Below are positions 7,806 to 17,914 of a stretch of DNA of 26,630 nucleotides, piece after piece. Source of the DNA: Chara braunii (Eukaryota > Streptophyta > Charophyceae > Charales > Characeae); assembly GCA_003427395.1 (NCBI GenBank), contig BFEA01000213.1, positions 2,044,950 to 2,071,579 of the forward strand, in the 5' to 3' direction. Positions within the stretch are counted from its first letter, which is position 1, and each line of letters opens with the position of its first letter. A model generated the notes under the pieces. The model did not search any database and was not told the DNA's origin. It was given only the letters and a program-made list of their open reading frames with translations. Both the position numbers and the translations under genes were made by a program.

Positions 7806-8477
7806 TTGGGTCCACCGAAGGACTTCAGTAAGATATCTCTCAAGGATGATTCTCTAAAAAGTAAGTCTCACGTAATCCTAACGTCTCGGACAGTCTCAAT
7901 CAACCGCAAGTCCAACACTCCTTTGATCACCACGTCTGATCACAATACTCACACCAACATGAGCGTCTCGATCTCAAAATCAGTCTCACCTGGTCCCAAA
8001 ATGGGCCCTAGGCGATCCCATGTCGTTGTCGCACCACCGAATGGTTCCAGGAAAAAACAAAAGTTTGCGTCACGGGTCTCAAAAAATTATGGCGGCTCTC
8101 CAGCGTCAATGCCACAAGTGCTCAACGACCACACCACCAATGTCGCGCCACCAAAAGGTCCAAAACATTATTGTTGCGTCCATAAACATTGCTACAAAAA
8201 AGTTACTATGGCGCGCAATTTCGGCAACACCGACGTTTGGCAACAAAAAAAATCAATTTCATCGCACAATTTTGGTGGCACCTCCCCTCGAAAGGTTGAC
8301 GACACGCTGAAAATTTATGCGGCACGGCTGTCGTATAAGCAAACGGATGCACTTCCTCTCATGTCCAAAACACCCCGGCACCACGGCCAACACTTCCCCT
8401 CACGTCGCCACTTTCTGCACAGTTGGATCCTGACACAGCCTACCGGTCGTAGCATCAACGCAGAGGTGGGACACTGA
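7806..8477 (+). CDS. Hypothetical ORF of 223 codons, doubtful
   Basis: The longest plus-strand ORF of this part is basic and rich in Ser, Lys, Thr and Asn. It shows no family motif, membrane segment or signal peptide that I recognise. Its underlying DNA contains recurring CGCACCACC / GCGCCACC and ACAATTTTGG-like words, so it may be a low-complexity or repeat-derived frame. A 96-codon frame overlaps it at 8020-8310. The palindrome cluster at 7649-7699 lies about 100 bp upstream. It may be a chance ORF. Confidence 0.2.
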   Translation: MGPPKDFSKISLKDDSLKSKSHVILTSRTVSINRKSNTPLITTSDHNTHTNMSVSISKSVSPGPKMGPRRSHVVVAPPNGSRKKQKFASRVSKNYGGSPASMPQVLNDHTTNVAPPKGPKHYCCVHKHCYKKVTMARNFGNTDVWQQKKSISSHNFGGTSPRKVDDTLKIYAARLSYKQTDALPLMSKTPRHHGQHFPSRRHFLHSWILTQPTGRSINAEVGH

Positions 8478-8825
8478 GTTCCCAACCTCTGACTGTGGCT
8501 ACCCTCCTCTCACTTTCTTTCTCCCTGCAGACTTCCACCAGCAGCACCGCCCCTCACAGTGTGATGGAACTCAATCTGCACTTGAAGTGCAAATCGGCAT
8601 CATCATAGTCTTAAATGCGATGAGGCAAAGTATGAGGGTTGCTGACTTTTATAGCCAGCTGAGGACTGTGATCACAGGGGGCACACAACCCGTGCCGCTA
8701 GCCCGACGGAAACATCCAGGAGGCACGCAGTGTTGGCCCGTATAATATCGTATATGCTGCCATATCTTTAGCGCTAGTTTTAAGCTTAATAGCTTTATTG
8801 TATCTTTTTTTTTACGCAGACTTGC

Positions 8826-8938
8826 GCAGCAGCTTGGCCCACAATAAAAAATTTGGAACTGAATGGGTCTTTTAATCCTAGCTGAGGATTGTGGGCAGCA
8901 ACTTGGCCCACAATAAAAAATTTGGAACTGAATTGGTC
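8826..8938. repeat. Direct duplication, ~44 bp unit, 69 bp period
   Basis: The word beginning CTTGGCCCACAATAAAAAAT occurs at 8833 and 8902, with similarity from about 8826-8869 and 8894-8938. A GCTGAGGATTGTG word near 8881 also resembles GCTGAGGACTGTG near 8658, so the unit may be part of a larger decayed repeat. Confidence 0.85.
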
Positions 8939-8939
8939 C

Positions 8940-10700
8940 CTGATCTGAACTTACGATCAAGGTTCATAATCCTTGATGTTCCCCTGAGGAAACCGAGGTC
9001 ATTGAATCCCTGAAGCATCTGGCCTTCCCTTCAGGCCACATGCTTAAGGGAATGGTTGTACCCAACCAAACGGCAGCCTGTTAAAAAAAGGAGCAGCCAT
9101 AGTAACACTCACACACGGATGCACTTAACCATGACGCGGCCACGTACATAGCCATTTTATTTATTTTTTTCCTCCCCTATTCCCCCCCCCCTTTTTTCTT
9201 TTTCTCCTTGGGAGGGGAAGCTCGTTTCTCTGAAACGAGTAGCCACCCTCTCCTCCTTAAGTCACTTCCACAGAGTCAAACTAGAGTGAAGCTCAACGGG
9301 GTTTTCTTTCCCTGTCAAAGCGCGCCTGCACCCGGCCGCCAACATCACCAGGTTCGGGCTCGTTGTTGAAAGCTGCAATCCGTTTCCAAAACGAATGGGC
9401 GCAACTTTTCGTGAATACACCCACGAGTGGGAGGGGGGGATCTTAAAAGAAAAGAAAGAAAGAAAAACGCAAAATAAAATCTAAAAAAGAAATTTTTAAA
9501 AGAATATCAAAAAAAATAAAAACTTACCAAAGAGAAAAAACAAGCGATCACCCGTTTCCTTTCTTCCTGCTGCACTACAAGGGAATGAATCCGCTGTTAG
9601 AACATGGAAAGATACGTCACCATATATTTCGCTTTTTGTGCAAGAGGCGCCCGTTGTTCAGAATCACGAGGGGAAATAAAATAAAAAAATATAAATAGAA
9701 TCTAAAAAAAATTATTAAAAAACAAAAAAACAAACCTACCTGGAAAATAAACTGACGCCCTTGAAACGGACGTTCGTTTTCTTCTTTTGCACGGACTTAT
9801 AGTCACTGCTCTTTAGAGTGCGCCACTTGACACTTCACTTTCCTTTCTCTTCGTTTTTTTCGTTTTTTTTTTCTTTGTTGCCAACGGTCCACGGTGGGTC
9901 ACGTGGATTTTCAGCAACGCACTGTTGAAATACAGACCAAAGTTTGAATCCTTCCGGATTCGAAAAATTTTAAAGTTTTTTTTTTCATGATTTATTTATA
10001 TCATTCTCGTGTTGGGTGTTATTAACTTGCGCAGTTGAGATCAACCGCACGATCTCATCGATTGCACAACTGAAAACGATCATGCCTTCACGATGCCCAG
10101 CTCCAAAAGGAGCTACCTTAGTGGCTATGTCGGATTCGATCTGAGTCTTTGTTGGGTAGAAATTTGATGATGCACCTACTGGGCTAGCTCTTATTTCATG
10201 CTAAATCATAGCAACTCTTTAATATGAAGAGTTTTACCCACAAGTTAGCAACTTGCATCTTAGAAGGTTCTCCCTGGCTCGTTCCTTCTTGTAGTTAGTT
10301 GCTCGCCCACACTTTGGATAACACCACATCGAGTAGGCTACAACACCAGCTTTTTGGCCCTTGGCGAGAAGCCAAACCCCGCATGTCAAAGGGGGGGGGG
10401 GGAAATTGTACTCCTCCCACGCTGTGGCCACATATCCGGTGTGGACACTTTTTTTTTTTGATACTTAGGCGCCGAATCGTGCGGCTTAGGTATAATAGGT
10501 CTGGCCTAAGCATTTCCACGACCGTATTTACTCAGGTTTTTCAATATCGGATGTTGTCCAACTTTTTTTTTTTTAAATTGAGGGACTTCATGAGACTGTC
10601 GTTTGCCAAAAGTTTAATCAGACTAACGTGTGAGCGAGAGACTGAAACTTTTATGAACCTTAGTTTGGACGTTTGTGGTGTCTGATTGTAATGGAGGTAA
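8940..10700. other. Intergenic, homopolymer-rich, no supported gene
   Basis: Holds poly-C/poly-T tracts near 9180, A- and GA-rich tracts at 9450-9540 and 9670-9735, a run of 12 or more Gs near 10391, and poly-T runs near 10450 and 10565. Frames of 65-128 codons at 10234-10685 overlap each other on both strands and have no motif. Confidence 0.5.
9221..9239. repeat. Perfect 8 bp hairpin
   Basis: CTCGTTTC (9221-9228) pairs with GAAACGAG (9232-9239) across TCT. No poly-T or CTRR end follows that would suggest a Pol III terminator or a Helitron end. Confidence 0.6.
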
Positions 10701-10712
10701 TCGGCAGTGTGA

Positions 10713-10851
10713 CTAGTCTCTTCTCATAGGGCCGCAAAGGGGGAAAAAAAATAAAAAGCAAAAAACATTATGTTATGCAGAAAAACAATAGAACAATTGT
10801 ATTTTTTTTGCCTAATCGGGCATATGGTCCCGAATTTCTCTTGTAGCCTAG
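10713..10851 (+). mobile_element. CTAGG-family TIR element, internally deleted copy E
   Basis: It contains TTATGCAGAAAAACAATAGAACAA, matching the core of the full copy at 12381-12667, and ends CTTGTAGCCTAG (10840-10851), matching that copy's right terminus through the TCGGGCA...CCCG block. The left end (CTAG at 10713, GGGCCGC) is weakly preserved. At about 139 bp it is half the full length. Confidence 0.55.
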
Positions 10852-10913
10852 CACTGAAATAATTTTTGGTAGGAGCCGAAATCCTTAAGTTTGTTCCCCT
10901 TACGTTCAGCCGC

Positions 10914-10949
10914 AACCCCGAACATTCGGGGGGGGTGTAGACACCCCCC
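10914..10949. repeat. G/C-run palindrome, also found in part at 16858-16900
   Basis: GGGGGGTGT-AG-ACACCCCCC (about 10930-10949) is a perfect palindrome with a two-base centre. It is preceded by AACCCCGAACATTCGGG. The segment 16858-16900 shows AACCCCAAACGTTCAGGG, then GACTCCCCCCAAA, in the same order, so both may be copies of one small element. The function is unknown. Confidence 0.5.
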
Positions 10950-11099
10950 AAAAGTTTGGTAAGGTAATCGTGGTCCTAACAAACTTAGCGTATTGCTTAG
11001 TTCTCTGCATAACGTACGTAAGGTTGTCTGTTCCATTATCATATTATAGTATGTGGTTACTCTACCTGACAGCCAATATAACAACAAGTCATACGTGGC

Positions 11100-11500
11100 T
11101 ATAAGTATCTCTGACTACATTGGTAAAAAAATATTATGTGTTAGAGTGGGGCACAGTAATTACCAAGGAATGACGCTTTCACATCGGCTCGTTTAACTTA
11201 TTGGTTGAGGATCCGCTTGAGAGATAAGATGTTGTGTATTTAATTCTCTTATTAGATTTTGCAGCTTCTATCTTTAGTATAGGTAGAATCCGTCTACCCT
11301 ATAAAAAAAAATAAAGTACTCCCACTCAAGAGGTCGGAGAAAAAATAACACTAAAAATTAATCAACCATCATGTTGTAGTATAGTATTTAAAATATCATC
11401 GTGTATATCACATATCCATAAGGCACAGATAGTGCAAATTGGTCATATATAATCACATTTTGCATACGCTGTCGGCGTAAATACCCATACAAACCCTGTT
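11100..11500. other. AT-rich intergenic, no gene seen
   Basis: No reading frame, repeat or RNA gene was recognised here. Confidence 0.5.
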
Positions 11501-12105
11501 TTTTGCAAGTGACAGAAGGTCCAGTTGATTCGGAGTTTTTGAGTGCACGCGCAAGTCGCGGTGATTGCCTGCGTATGGGCCGGAGTTTGTATGAGTAGGA
11601 AGGTTGAGTGGGCGCCCAGTTTTAAGGCGCGCGTGTGATTCTTTCCCTTTGTGTTGACTAAGAAGCCGGCGTAGTCGACCGGCCTGATTTTTGTACGTCG
11701 ATTAGATTAAGGACTAAAAAGATTTGACTTTTGTTTACCGCGTTCGGCCGGCGGTAGGCTTGGTGTGCGGAGTGGCATGAATGGTGGCCGTGGCGCAGCT
11801 CGAGTAGGCCGGCGTGGACGTTCGGCGGTCGCACGCATGGTTGTAGGTGGAGGTGAGGCTCAAGTCGTTTCCTCAGCTTTGAAAGTTGGGTCGCACCGCC
11901 TTGTATGGTATTCTGCAGACGCTGGTTCCATATTTGGGCTTAGCCCTATTGGTTACGACATTGGACTTGGAAAACGGAGGTACGGGGATCGAGGCCAGTA
12001 GGCGACGGCGCAGCAGCAATGGAGCATTGGAGAAACTGAGGGGTGGAGGGTCCCGCGCTGCCCGGTGCCGTGCCGGACCGATGCGCTCGACAACGTATTA
12101 TTAAT
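11500..12105 (+). other. GC-rich island with short overlapping ORFs
   Basis: This patch is much richer in G and C than the surrounding DNA and contains many CG dinucleotides. Two plus frames overlap: 11765-12001 (78 codons, Gly/Arg-rich) and 11886-12104 (72 codons), the second with a hydrophobic run (LYGILQTLVPYLGLALLVTTL) long enough for a membrane span. I recognise no family. It could be a gene-start CpG island with a first exon, or an inserted element of other origin. Confidence 0.3.
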
Positions 12106-12380
12106 CTAAGGAGTAAGAAGGAATAAAAAGATAATGTGAAAAAGCGAATAAAAAAAAAAAAGAAAACATAAAATAAACGAAAACATAGCCACAATGATAT
12201 CATGTTGATTTATATGAGATTAGCATGACTTAGAAGAATATACAAAGTTACTTGTAAATGAACCCTTTCTACCTTATACTTTCATACCTCGTCTATAAGT
12301 TGTTTAACTACTGAATTCGAAGTATATCATCTACACGGTAGAGTCACTATTTGGTACAAAGTGCTCTATATTGCGTACGG

Positions 12381-12667
12381 ACCTAGGCTACCAGCCGGAC
12401 CGCCCAAGGCCCGGGTGGCCAGCCCGTGTAACGACTAGCGAAGGTCCCAATATAAAAAAAAAAAAAAAAAAAAACTAAAAAAAAAACAAAAAAAAAACTA
12501 TGTTATGCAGAAAAATAAACTGAACAACTTTTGTTTTAGGGTCACATCGAAAGTCTTAACCAAATTTAAAATAAAAAAATAAAAATATAATTTTTATTTT
12601 TATTTATTTATTTACTTATTTTGGCCCGGTCGGGCAAGTAACCCCGGGCCACTCTGGTAGCCTAGGT
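12381..12667 (+). mobile_element. CTAGG-family TIR element, full copy A
   Basis: The element begins ACCTAGGCTACCAG (12381) and ends CTGGTAGCCTAGGT (12667), a perfect 14 bp terminal inverted repeat. Next to each end are GC-rich blocks (CCGGACCGCCC...CCCGGGTGGCC, and GGCCCGGTCGGGC...CCCCGGGCC). The interior is A-rich and then carries a TTATGCAGAAAAATAAACTG motif and a GGGTCACATCGAAA motif. No coding capacity is present, so it is a MITE-like non-autonomous element. Because CTAG at the ends is itself palindromic, the true terminus and target duplication cannot be separated by eye. Confidence 0.85.
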
Positions 12668-13058
12668 ACATTTAAAAAGGGCGACCATTGTTCACAACCT
12701 TACTGTATATGCTCACAAACATGTATTGTAACTCCTATAAACAATATCATACTTATACTTATTTTAAAAATCGAAAACAACGAAGAGTTTCAAGGTTTTC
12801 AAAACAACTAATATATTAAATATATTGAAGTTTTACTTATAATAATTTTAAAATTTTCAAATTCATATCAAACCATTTTTTTTTTTTCATATTCTCACAC
12901 ACCTAATTGTTTTTTTTTTCATCTAAAATAATTTTATATACTTTTATTGTTTATTCATAAATTTTCCTTTCTTTTTTTATATGATAACCACCGGTTCTTC
13001 ATTTTTTGTTGCTCAAAAGTCTTAGCAAACTTATCCCTTATTTGTATGGTTGTATTAA
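12668..13058. other. AT-rich intergenic, no gene seen
   Basis: Poly-T tracts occur at about 12877-12890 and 12910-12920. No frame or structure was supported. Confidence 0.5.
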
Positions 13059-13335
13059 TATGCATAAAACGACAAATTAACTAATTCAACAATGGTGAAA
13101 AAATAAAAGTAAAGAAGTACGAAAAAAAAAAATTAAAAGCATAGAGGATAGGGTTAAGGGAATGATGGAAGGGTGAATGTTTTTTAATTTTTCCTATATG
13201 CATAAAACGATGAATGGGCAAATTCAACAAAGGTGAAAAGTAGAAACAAAGAAGAAGGGAAAAAAAAAGTAATAGCAAAGAGGATAAGGTTCAGGGGAGG
13301 ATGGAAGTGTGACCTTTTGATTTCCCTCATGGCGC
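13059..13335. repeat. Two-copy tandem duplication, 138 bp period
   Basis: TATGCATAAAACGA starts at 13059 and 13197. Both copies continue with AATTCAACAA.GGTGAAAA, a GAA/AAA tract, and AGGATAGGGTTAAGGG or AGGATAAGGTTCAGGG followed by GGATGGAAG or GATGGAAG. Moderate divergence suggests an old event. No coding role is seen. Confidence 0.85.
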
Positions 13336-14276
13336 CAGCAAATAATATTTTGGACATTTGGAAGGAAAAAAAAAATTGGCAAGTATTAAATGTATATAAT
13401 TATCGTTCATTCCCCTTAACTATATAAATATTTGGGATGCGTATGGGATGCTCCATATTATTTCGCGGGAACAACTACTCAATCGAGCGCAATTTAATTT
13501 TTAAAATTTTATTATAATATGTAAACCTTAAGCATCTTGATAAATTATTGAAGATCACTCTTAAACATTTTCAACTTTGATGAACACAAGTATGTTAGTT
13601 GTGCAGACAACCAAACTCTATTTTCAACAATATACAAAATCTATACTTTATAAGTTTATATATCTTATTGCAAACTATAAGATCCTTGTACGAATATGTT
13701 TAAATATTGTAACTTTAAAGTTTACCTCTTAAAAGTTGAAATAATTTATATTTTTATTTTCTTGCAACTTATAATGTAGGGAATCTTAAGGATTTCACTA
13801 TTCTTAGGTTTGTTGAATACAAGTATATCATTTGGACTAGCAATCAAACACAATCATTAAAAAAAAAAACTCATCATTAAATTTTAAAAGATGTTTATTG
13901 GTTGGTTTAATATATCAGGAGCAATGTCTTGTCAAGATAGAGGTAAAAATAAGATGCAAGGAAGCCACATTCGAAAAGTCTCATGATGAGCACGAGTGAA
14001 ACTTCTTTGCGGTTGAAAGATCGAATAACATAGTAGAATACTTACTTTTTGCGTTAACGCAACCTTGCAGCAGACCATCAGGTGTATTTCAATGGGTGAG
14101 AGGATAAGTTTACCCCTTGCAAGTACTCTCTACATTTTCACTAAGCGTTAATTTTTGACATATTTGAAAAGTTATGCAAGGACATTGATGGGAGGCAATT
14201 CATTGACTACCTCCTTGTACTGAACTGACTCAATATGATAAAAAATTATAAAAAAAAAGAACTAGCATTATCTTCA
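13336..14276. other. AT-rich intergenic, no gene seen
   Basis: Only short frames occur. No motif, RNA gene or transposon end was recognised. Confidence 0.5.
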
Positions 14277-14655
14277 ACAAGATCGAGAGTTGCTAACATA
14301 AGAATTTAAAGCCCGCATACGACAACTTGAACTTTTTTTAGTATTTGAAAATAAAATTGGTTGTTACTTACATACCAACTTCACAAGTTCAAAAATTTGG
14401 GTTTAATCTCATTAAGGGAGAAAATTTAGATTTATAACTTTGAAGAGTTAACAATATTTTTGACAAGATTGAGAGTTGCTACCGTAAGAATGTGTTACTA
14501 TAAAACCGACAAACGGTAGCTTGGGCTTCTTACAATATTTGAAAATAAAGTTGTTTGCTACTTACGGACCAACTTGTGTGCACTGCTTTCACATGTTCAA
14601 AAATTTGGACTTAATTTCAGAAGGGAGGCAAAAAAGATTTATAACTTTGAAAAGT
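14277..14655. repeat. Two-copy tandem duplication, 186 bp period
   Basis: ACAAGATCGAGAGTTGCTA at 14277 recurs as ACAAGATTGAGAGTTGCTA at 14463. Both copies continue through TATTTGAAAATAAARTTG, a CTTAC..ACCAACTT block, CA.GTTCAAAAATTTGG and ATTTATAACTTTGAA. The second copy has a short extra piece near 14580. Divergence is moderate. Confidence 0.85.
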
Positions 14656-15658
14656 CTCCTCCTTCGCTGTGAAATTTACAGAACATTTCAACAAACATGA
14701 TTTTCCAGATTGCATGTAATAAAAATATGAAGATGGTGGAGTTTGATGACACCGAAGAAGGAACTGCAAAGATTATATTTTTTATACCGTATTTTTCGTT
14801 GGTCTTGAGCGAGAGTCCTGGAGGGAGAAGTCACATTTCTGGTTTGAAATGTGCAAGGTGTTTAAAATGTAGAAAAATTTAACCTAAAGAGTGAATAGGA
14901 GGGTTGCAAAGTTGTTGAAGAAACATGCATCTGATGCTTTGCAAGAAAAAAAAAAAGTTGAAAGGTTCATATATAATACGAGTATAAAGATTAGCAATTT
15001 GCTAGTCTAATCGGACTCCTAGCTTAGAAATACCTCGAGTACAAAAAAAATATATATATTTATATGGGCGTTGTACTCCATTGTATGGAGCTTGTGCTTC
15101 ATATTGCACTTCTTTATACCTTACCCGCATCACCACTTCTGGGGAAAAAACAAAAACAACTATCAAAGAACTATGAGGGAATTATATATGATAGAAAACA
15201 TAATTTTGAACAACTTTTATCTTAGATAATAGGTAACACTCACAATCAGTTTTGAGATTAAAAAAAAAAAACATTAAAAAAAAATATTTTGTACATGACA
15301 CTACATGTTCAAAATAATTATGCGTAGTACAAAGGGATGATCAATATGTAACGTTAAAACATATAATTTAGCAATAAGTAAAGACGAATGATACTAGTAA
15401 ATTCGAGGTACGCCTGATTGAAAAATAAAAACTCTGATTGAAGAAGCACCGTAACAAAACAGATGAGATATTATGAGATTTCAAACTATAACGAAAAAAT
15501 AGTTGCGAGTGGCCGGTAGGTAAGCATATAAGAGAGATGCTTGGAGCAGGTACCTTATCTTAGATTGTGCAATATGGACAAAAAATTAAGCATTATTAAA
15601 TGCTGCAATCGTGAGGACAAGATGGTATGTAACTGTACGATGAAAAATCGATAAGCAA
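14656..15658. other. AT-rich intergenic, no supported gene
   Basis: A 61-codon plus frame (14697-14882) overlaps nothing recognisable. TA and A tracts occur near 15040-15060 and 15255-15290. Confidence 0.5.
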
Positions 15659-15944
15659 CTAGGCTACTAGAGTGGCCCGGGGTCACTTGCCGGGCCGGGC
15701 CAAAATAATTAAAAAAAATAAAAATAAATAAAATATTTTTAAATTTAAATTTTTATTTTAAATTTGGTGAAGAATTTCGATGTGACCCTGAGGCAAAGTT
15801 GTTCAGTTTATTTTTCTGCATAACATTAGTTCTTTTTCAGAATTTTCGAATTTATTTTTATTTTTATTTTATTTTTTTGGGACCTTACCTGATCCTTGCA
15901 CGGGCTGGGCACCCGGGACCCGGGCGGCCCGGCTGGTAGCCTAG
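15659..15944 (-). mobile_element. CTAGG-family TIR element, full copy B (inverted)
   Basis: Ends are CTAGGCTACTAG (15659-15670) and CTGGTAGCCTAG (15933-15944), inverted repeats with one mismatch. The interior is the reverse complement of copy A: GGCCCGGGG...GGGCCGGGCC, then ATTTCGATGTGACCC, CAGTTTATTTTTCTGCATAA, a poly-T tract, and a GC-rich CCCGGGACCCGGGCGGCCCGG end. Length 286 bp, no coding capacity. Confidence 0.85.
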
Positions 15945-16104
15945 ATAAACAACTTATTATTGCTATTGCAATAAAAGTAAAAACGTTTTAAATAATTAAA
16001 ACTTTAATCTCATTGTGTTCTTACATGCCTAAAAGGCGACCCTTCCAACTTAAAAGTTGAAACGCTTAATCACCCACTTCAATTCCTCATATGTTTATTA
16101 TAAA

Positions 16105-16238
16105 CTGAAGACAAAATTTATTCAGTTTTTTTTTCTGCATATTATATATATGTTTTTTTTTCCTTGCGCATTCCCTGATCCTTGCACGACCAGGCTACCT
16201 AGGACAAAATGACCCAGGCGGCCCGGCTGATAGACCTC
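16105..16238 (-). mobile_element. CTAGG-family TIR element, truncated copy C
   Basis: TTCAGTTTTTTTTTCTGCAT, CCTGATCCTTGCACG and GGCGGCCCGGCTGATAG follow the right half of copy B in order. The left half is absent and the terminal TAGCCTAG has decayed. Confidence 0.7.
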
Positions 16239-17185
16239 AACTACTATTCCATGATATTGACTTCATACTCTCAACAATACGCATAATCCACCGATTAGCA
16301 AATTTGAAACCCCAAATTATATATTTGTGTCCTTATATGTCAACTACAACCATGATTGAAGCTCAAACTCGTATTTAAATTAAAAGTCCCTATCTATAAC
16401 CCCTAAGATATTAATTTCATTATAAAAGTTGAAACGACAATCCCTTAAATATTAATATTAAACTCTGAAAACTAACTCTCTACGTCTTTATTTGTAAATG
16501 TCGATTAACCCTCACCCTAATTGTAATCCCCAAGATATTAGCAATACACCAAAAGATGTAGTAGATATGAAGACGTATTTAACTTCTGCTCTTATAACCT
16601 TCCTTACAATCAATCAGTCGATCAATCAACCAACAAATATATACAAAAAAATATTAAAAAAAAAGGTCAAAATCAAAGGTGATTCCGAAATTTTTTAGCC
16701 TCCTATGTTCTACAATTTAGTGTTTTTTCTACATCACAAAATAAAATGGAAGGTACATGGTTTAAGTGGTGTACAATGCACCAAAAATATGCAATAAATA
16801 ATAATAAAACTTCAACGCCCAAAATTAGGTTTGGCAGGGCCGAACCCGGGACCAAAACCCCAAACGTTCAGGGTAGAGTTTGACTCCCCCCAAACGTTCA
16901 AATGGGTACCACTTATTTGTGCCATTAAAAATATTTGTATTCCCAAGTTCTCATTATATTTTTTCCTCTAAGATGGTTGTGAAATGCGACACAATCATTT
17001 GAGAAGAATTATTCGTATTGCATTGTTGTACAACTTGTACTATTATTTTCAATGAACTATTTTGAAAATTTAACTTCTTCAATAAAAAAAAAAAGAGAAT
17101 GTCTCAAATACCACATAATTTGAATACAAGATACGTAGTATTTGGATGTAACATACATTATATACGAACATATCGAACGTTTGTG
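16239..17185. other. AT-rich intergenic, no supported gene
   Basis: Holds a 66-codon plus frame (16498-16698) without a motif, and the small CCCC-AAAC-GTTC element near 16858-16905. Nothing else was recognised. Confidence 0.5.
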
Positions 17186-17402
17186 TCATTGCCATTCAAA
17201 GATGGCATGAATGGTTGAACGTTTGTTCCCTCTAAAGTCTTTGTTTAGTCGAATGTAAATGTTCGGATGATTGTTTTTCATAATTAGATTGTGTTTCCCC
17301 CCCCAATATAGCGGAGGGGTAATTCTACCCTCATGTATTTTTAGATTAAAAAAAAAAATGTGTCTACGAGGGGTGGCAATGTCAACTGATTGAGTGATGG
17401 AT

Positions 17403-17432
17403 CGATCACTGACAGAGTGATGAACCGATTGA
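17403..17432. repeat. Small hairpin, ATCACT/AGTGAT stem
   Basis: ATCACT and AGTGAT pair across GACAG, with partial outer pairing of GATCG/CGATT. It lies in GATCGATT-rich sequence. No role assigned. Confidence 0.4.
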
Positions 17433-17494
17433 TCGATTGCCCAAATCAATAAGGTGAGGTCAAAGGCGACAAGGATCACTAGGTCAGTTATGTA

Positions 17495-17513
17495 GGGGGG
17501 TCTGTTATCCCCC
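17495..17513. repeat. GGGGG-N8-CCCCC hairpin
   Basis: A run of six Gs (17495-17500) and five Cs (17509-17513) flank TCTGTTAT. The spacing equals that of the palindrome at 10928-10949. Confidence 0.5.
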
Positions 17514-17914
17514 GCTCTGTATGTTATTTACATAAAGGCATTGCACGACGTGCTAAGATGAGATGATAGATTGCAAGGGTTGAGAATTCGACCGGATGAG
17601 TGGTTGAAAACGTTACGATGATGACACAAGGGCAATCATTACTCCCACTCGGAGCCGAGAGTTAATTGGGGCAAGCCTAAAGCAGCTTTGCCCAAGGGAC
17701 TGCATCCGCCCCAGAGATGGGACAATCCCACCCTTAGAGAAGAGGACCGATTGTACTTTTTTGGAGCGAGTGTCACCTCGTCTGCCTGGGGTGCAGTCCA
17801 GACGACCCCACTAACGACAACTGTGATCTTCAGTATGGTTGCTTGGGGTGCGTGCACCAGCGTGGGTGTATTTCGAAAAACACTGGTAATTAACACTTCA
17901 GTGCTCACTACCAT

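Noticed and set aside
10234-10685. Overlapping ORFs of 65-128 codons around the poly-G run
   Set aside because: Three frames on both strands pass through homopolymer runs; no motif and no consistent choice.
17314-17332. GAGGGGTAATTCTACCCTC as a third G/C-run hairpin
   Set aside because: The stem needs a bulge and the spacing differs from the two other cases.
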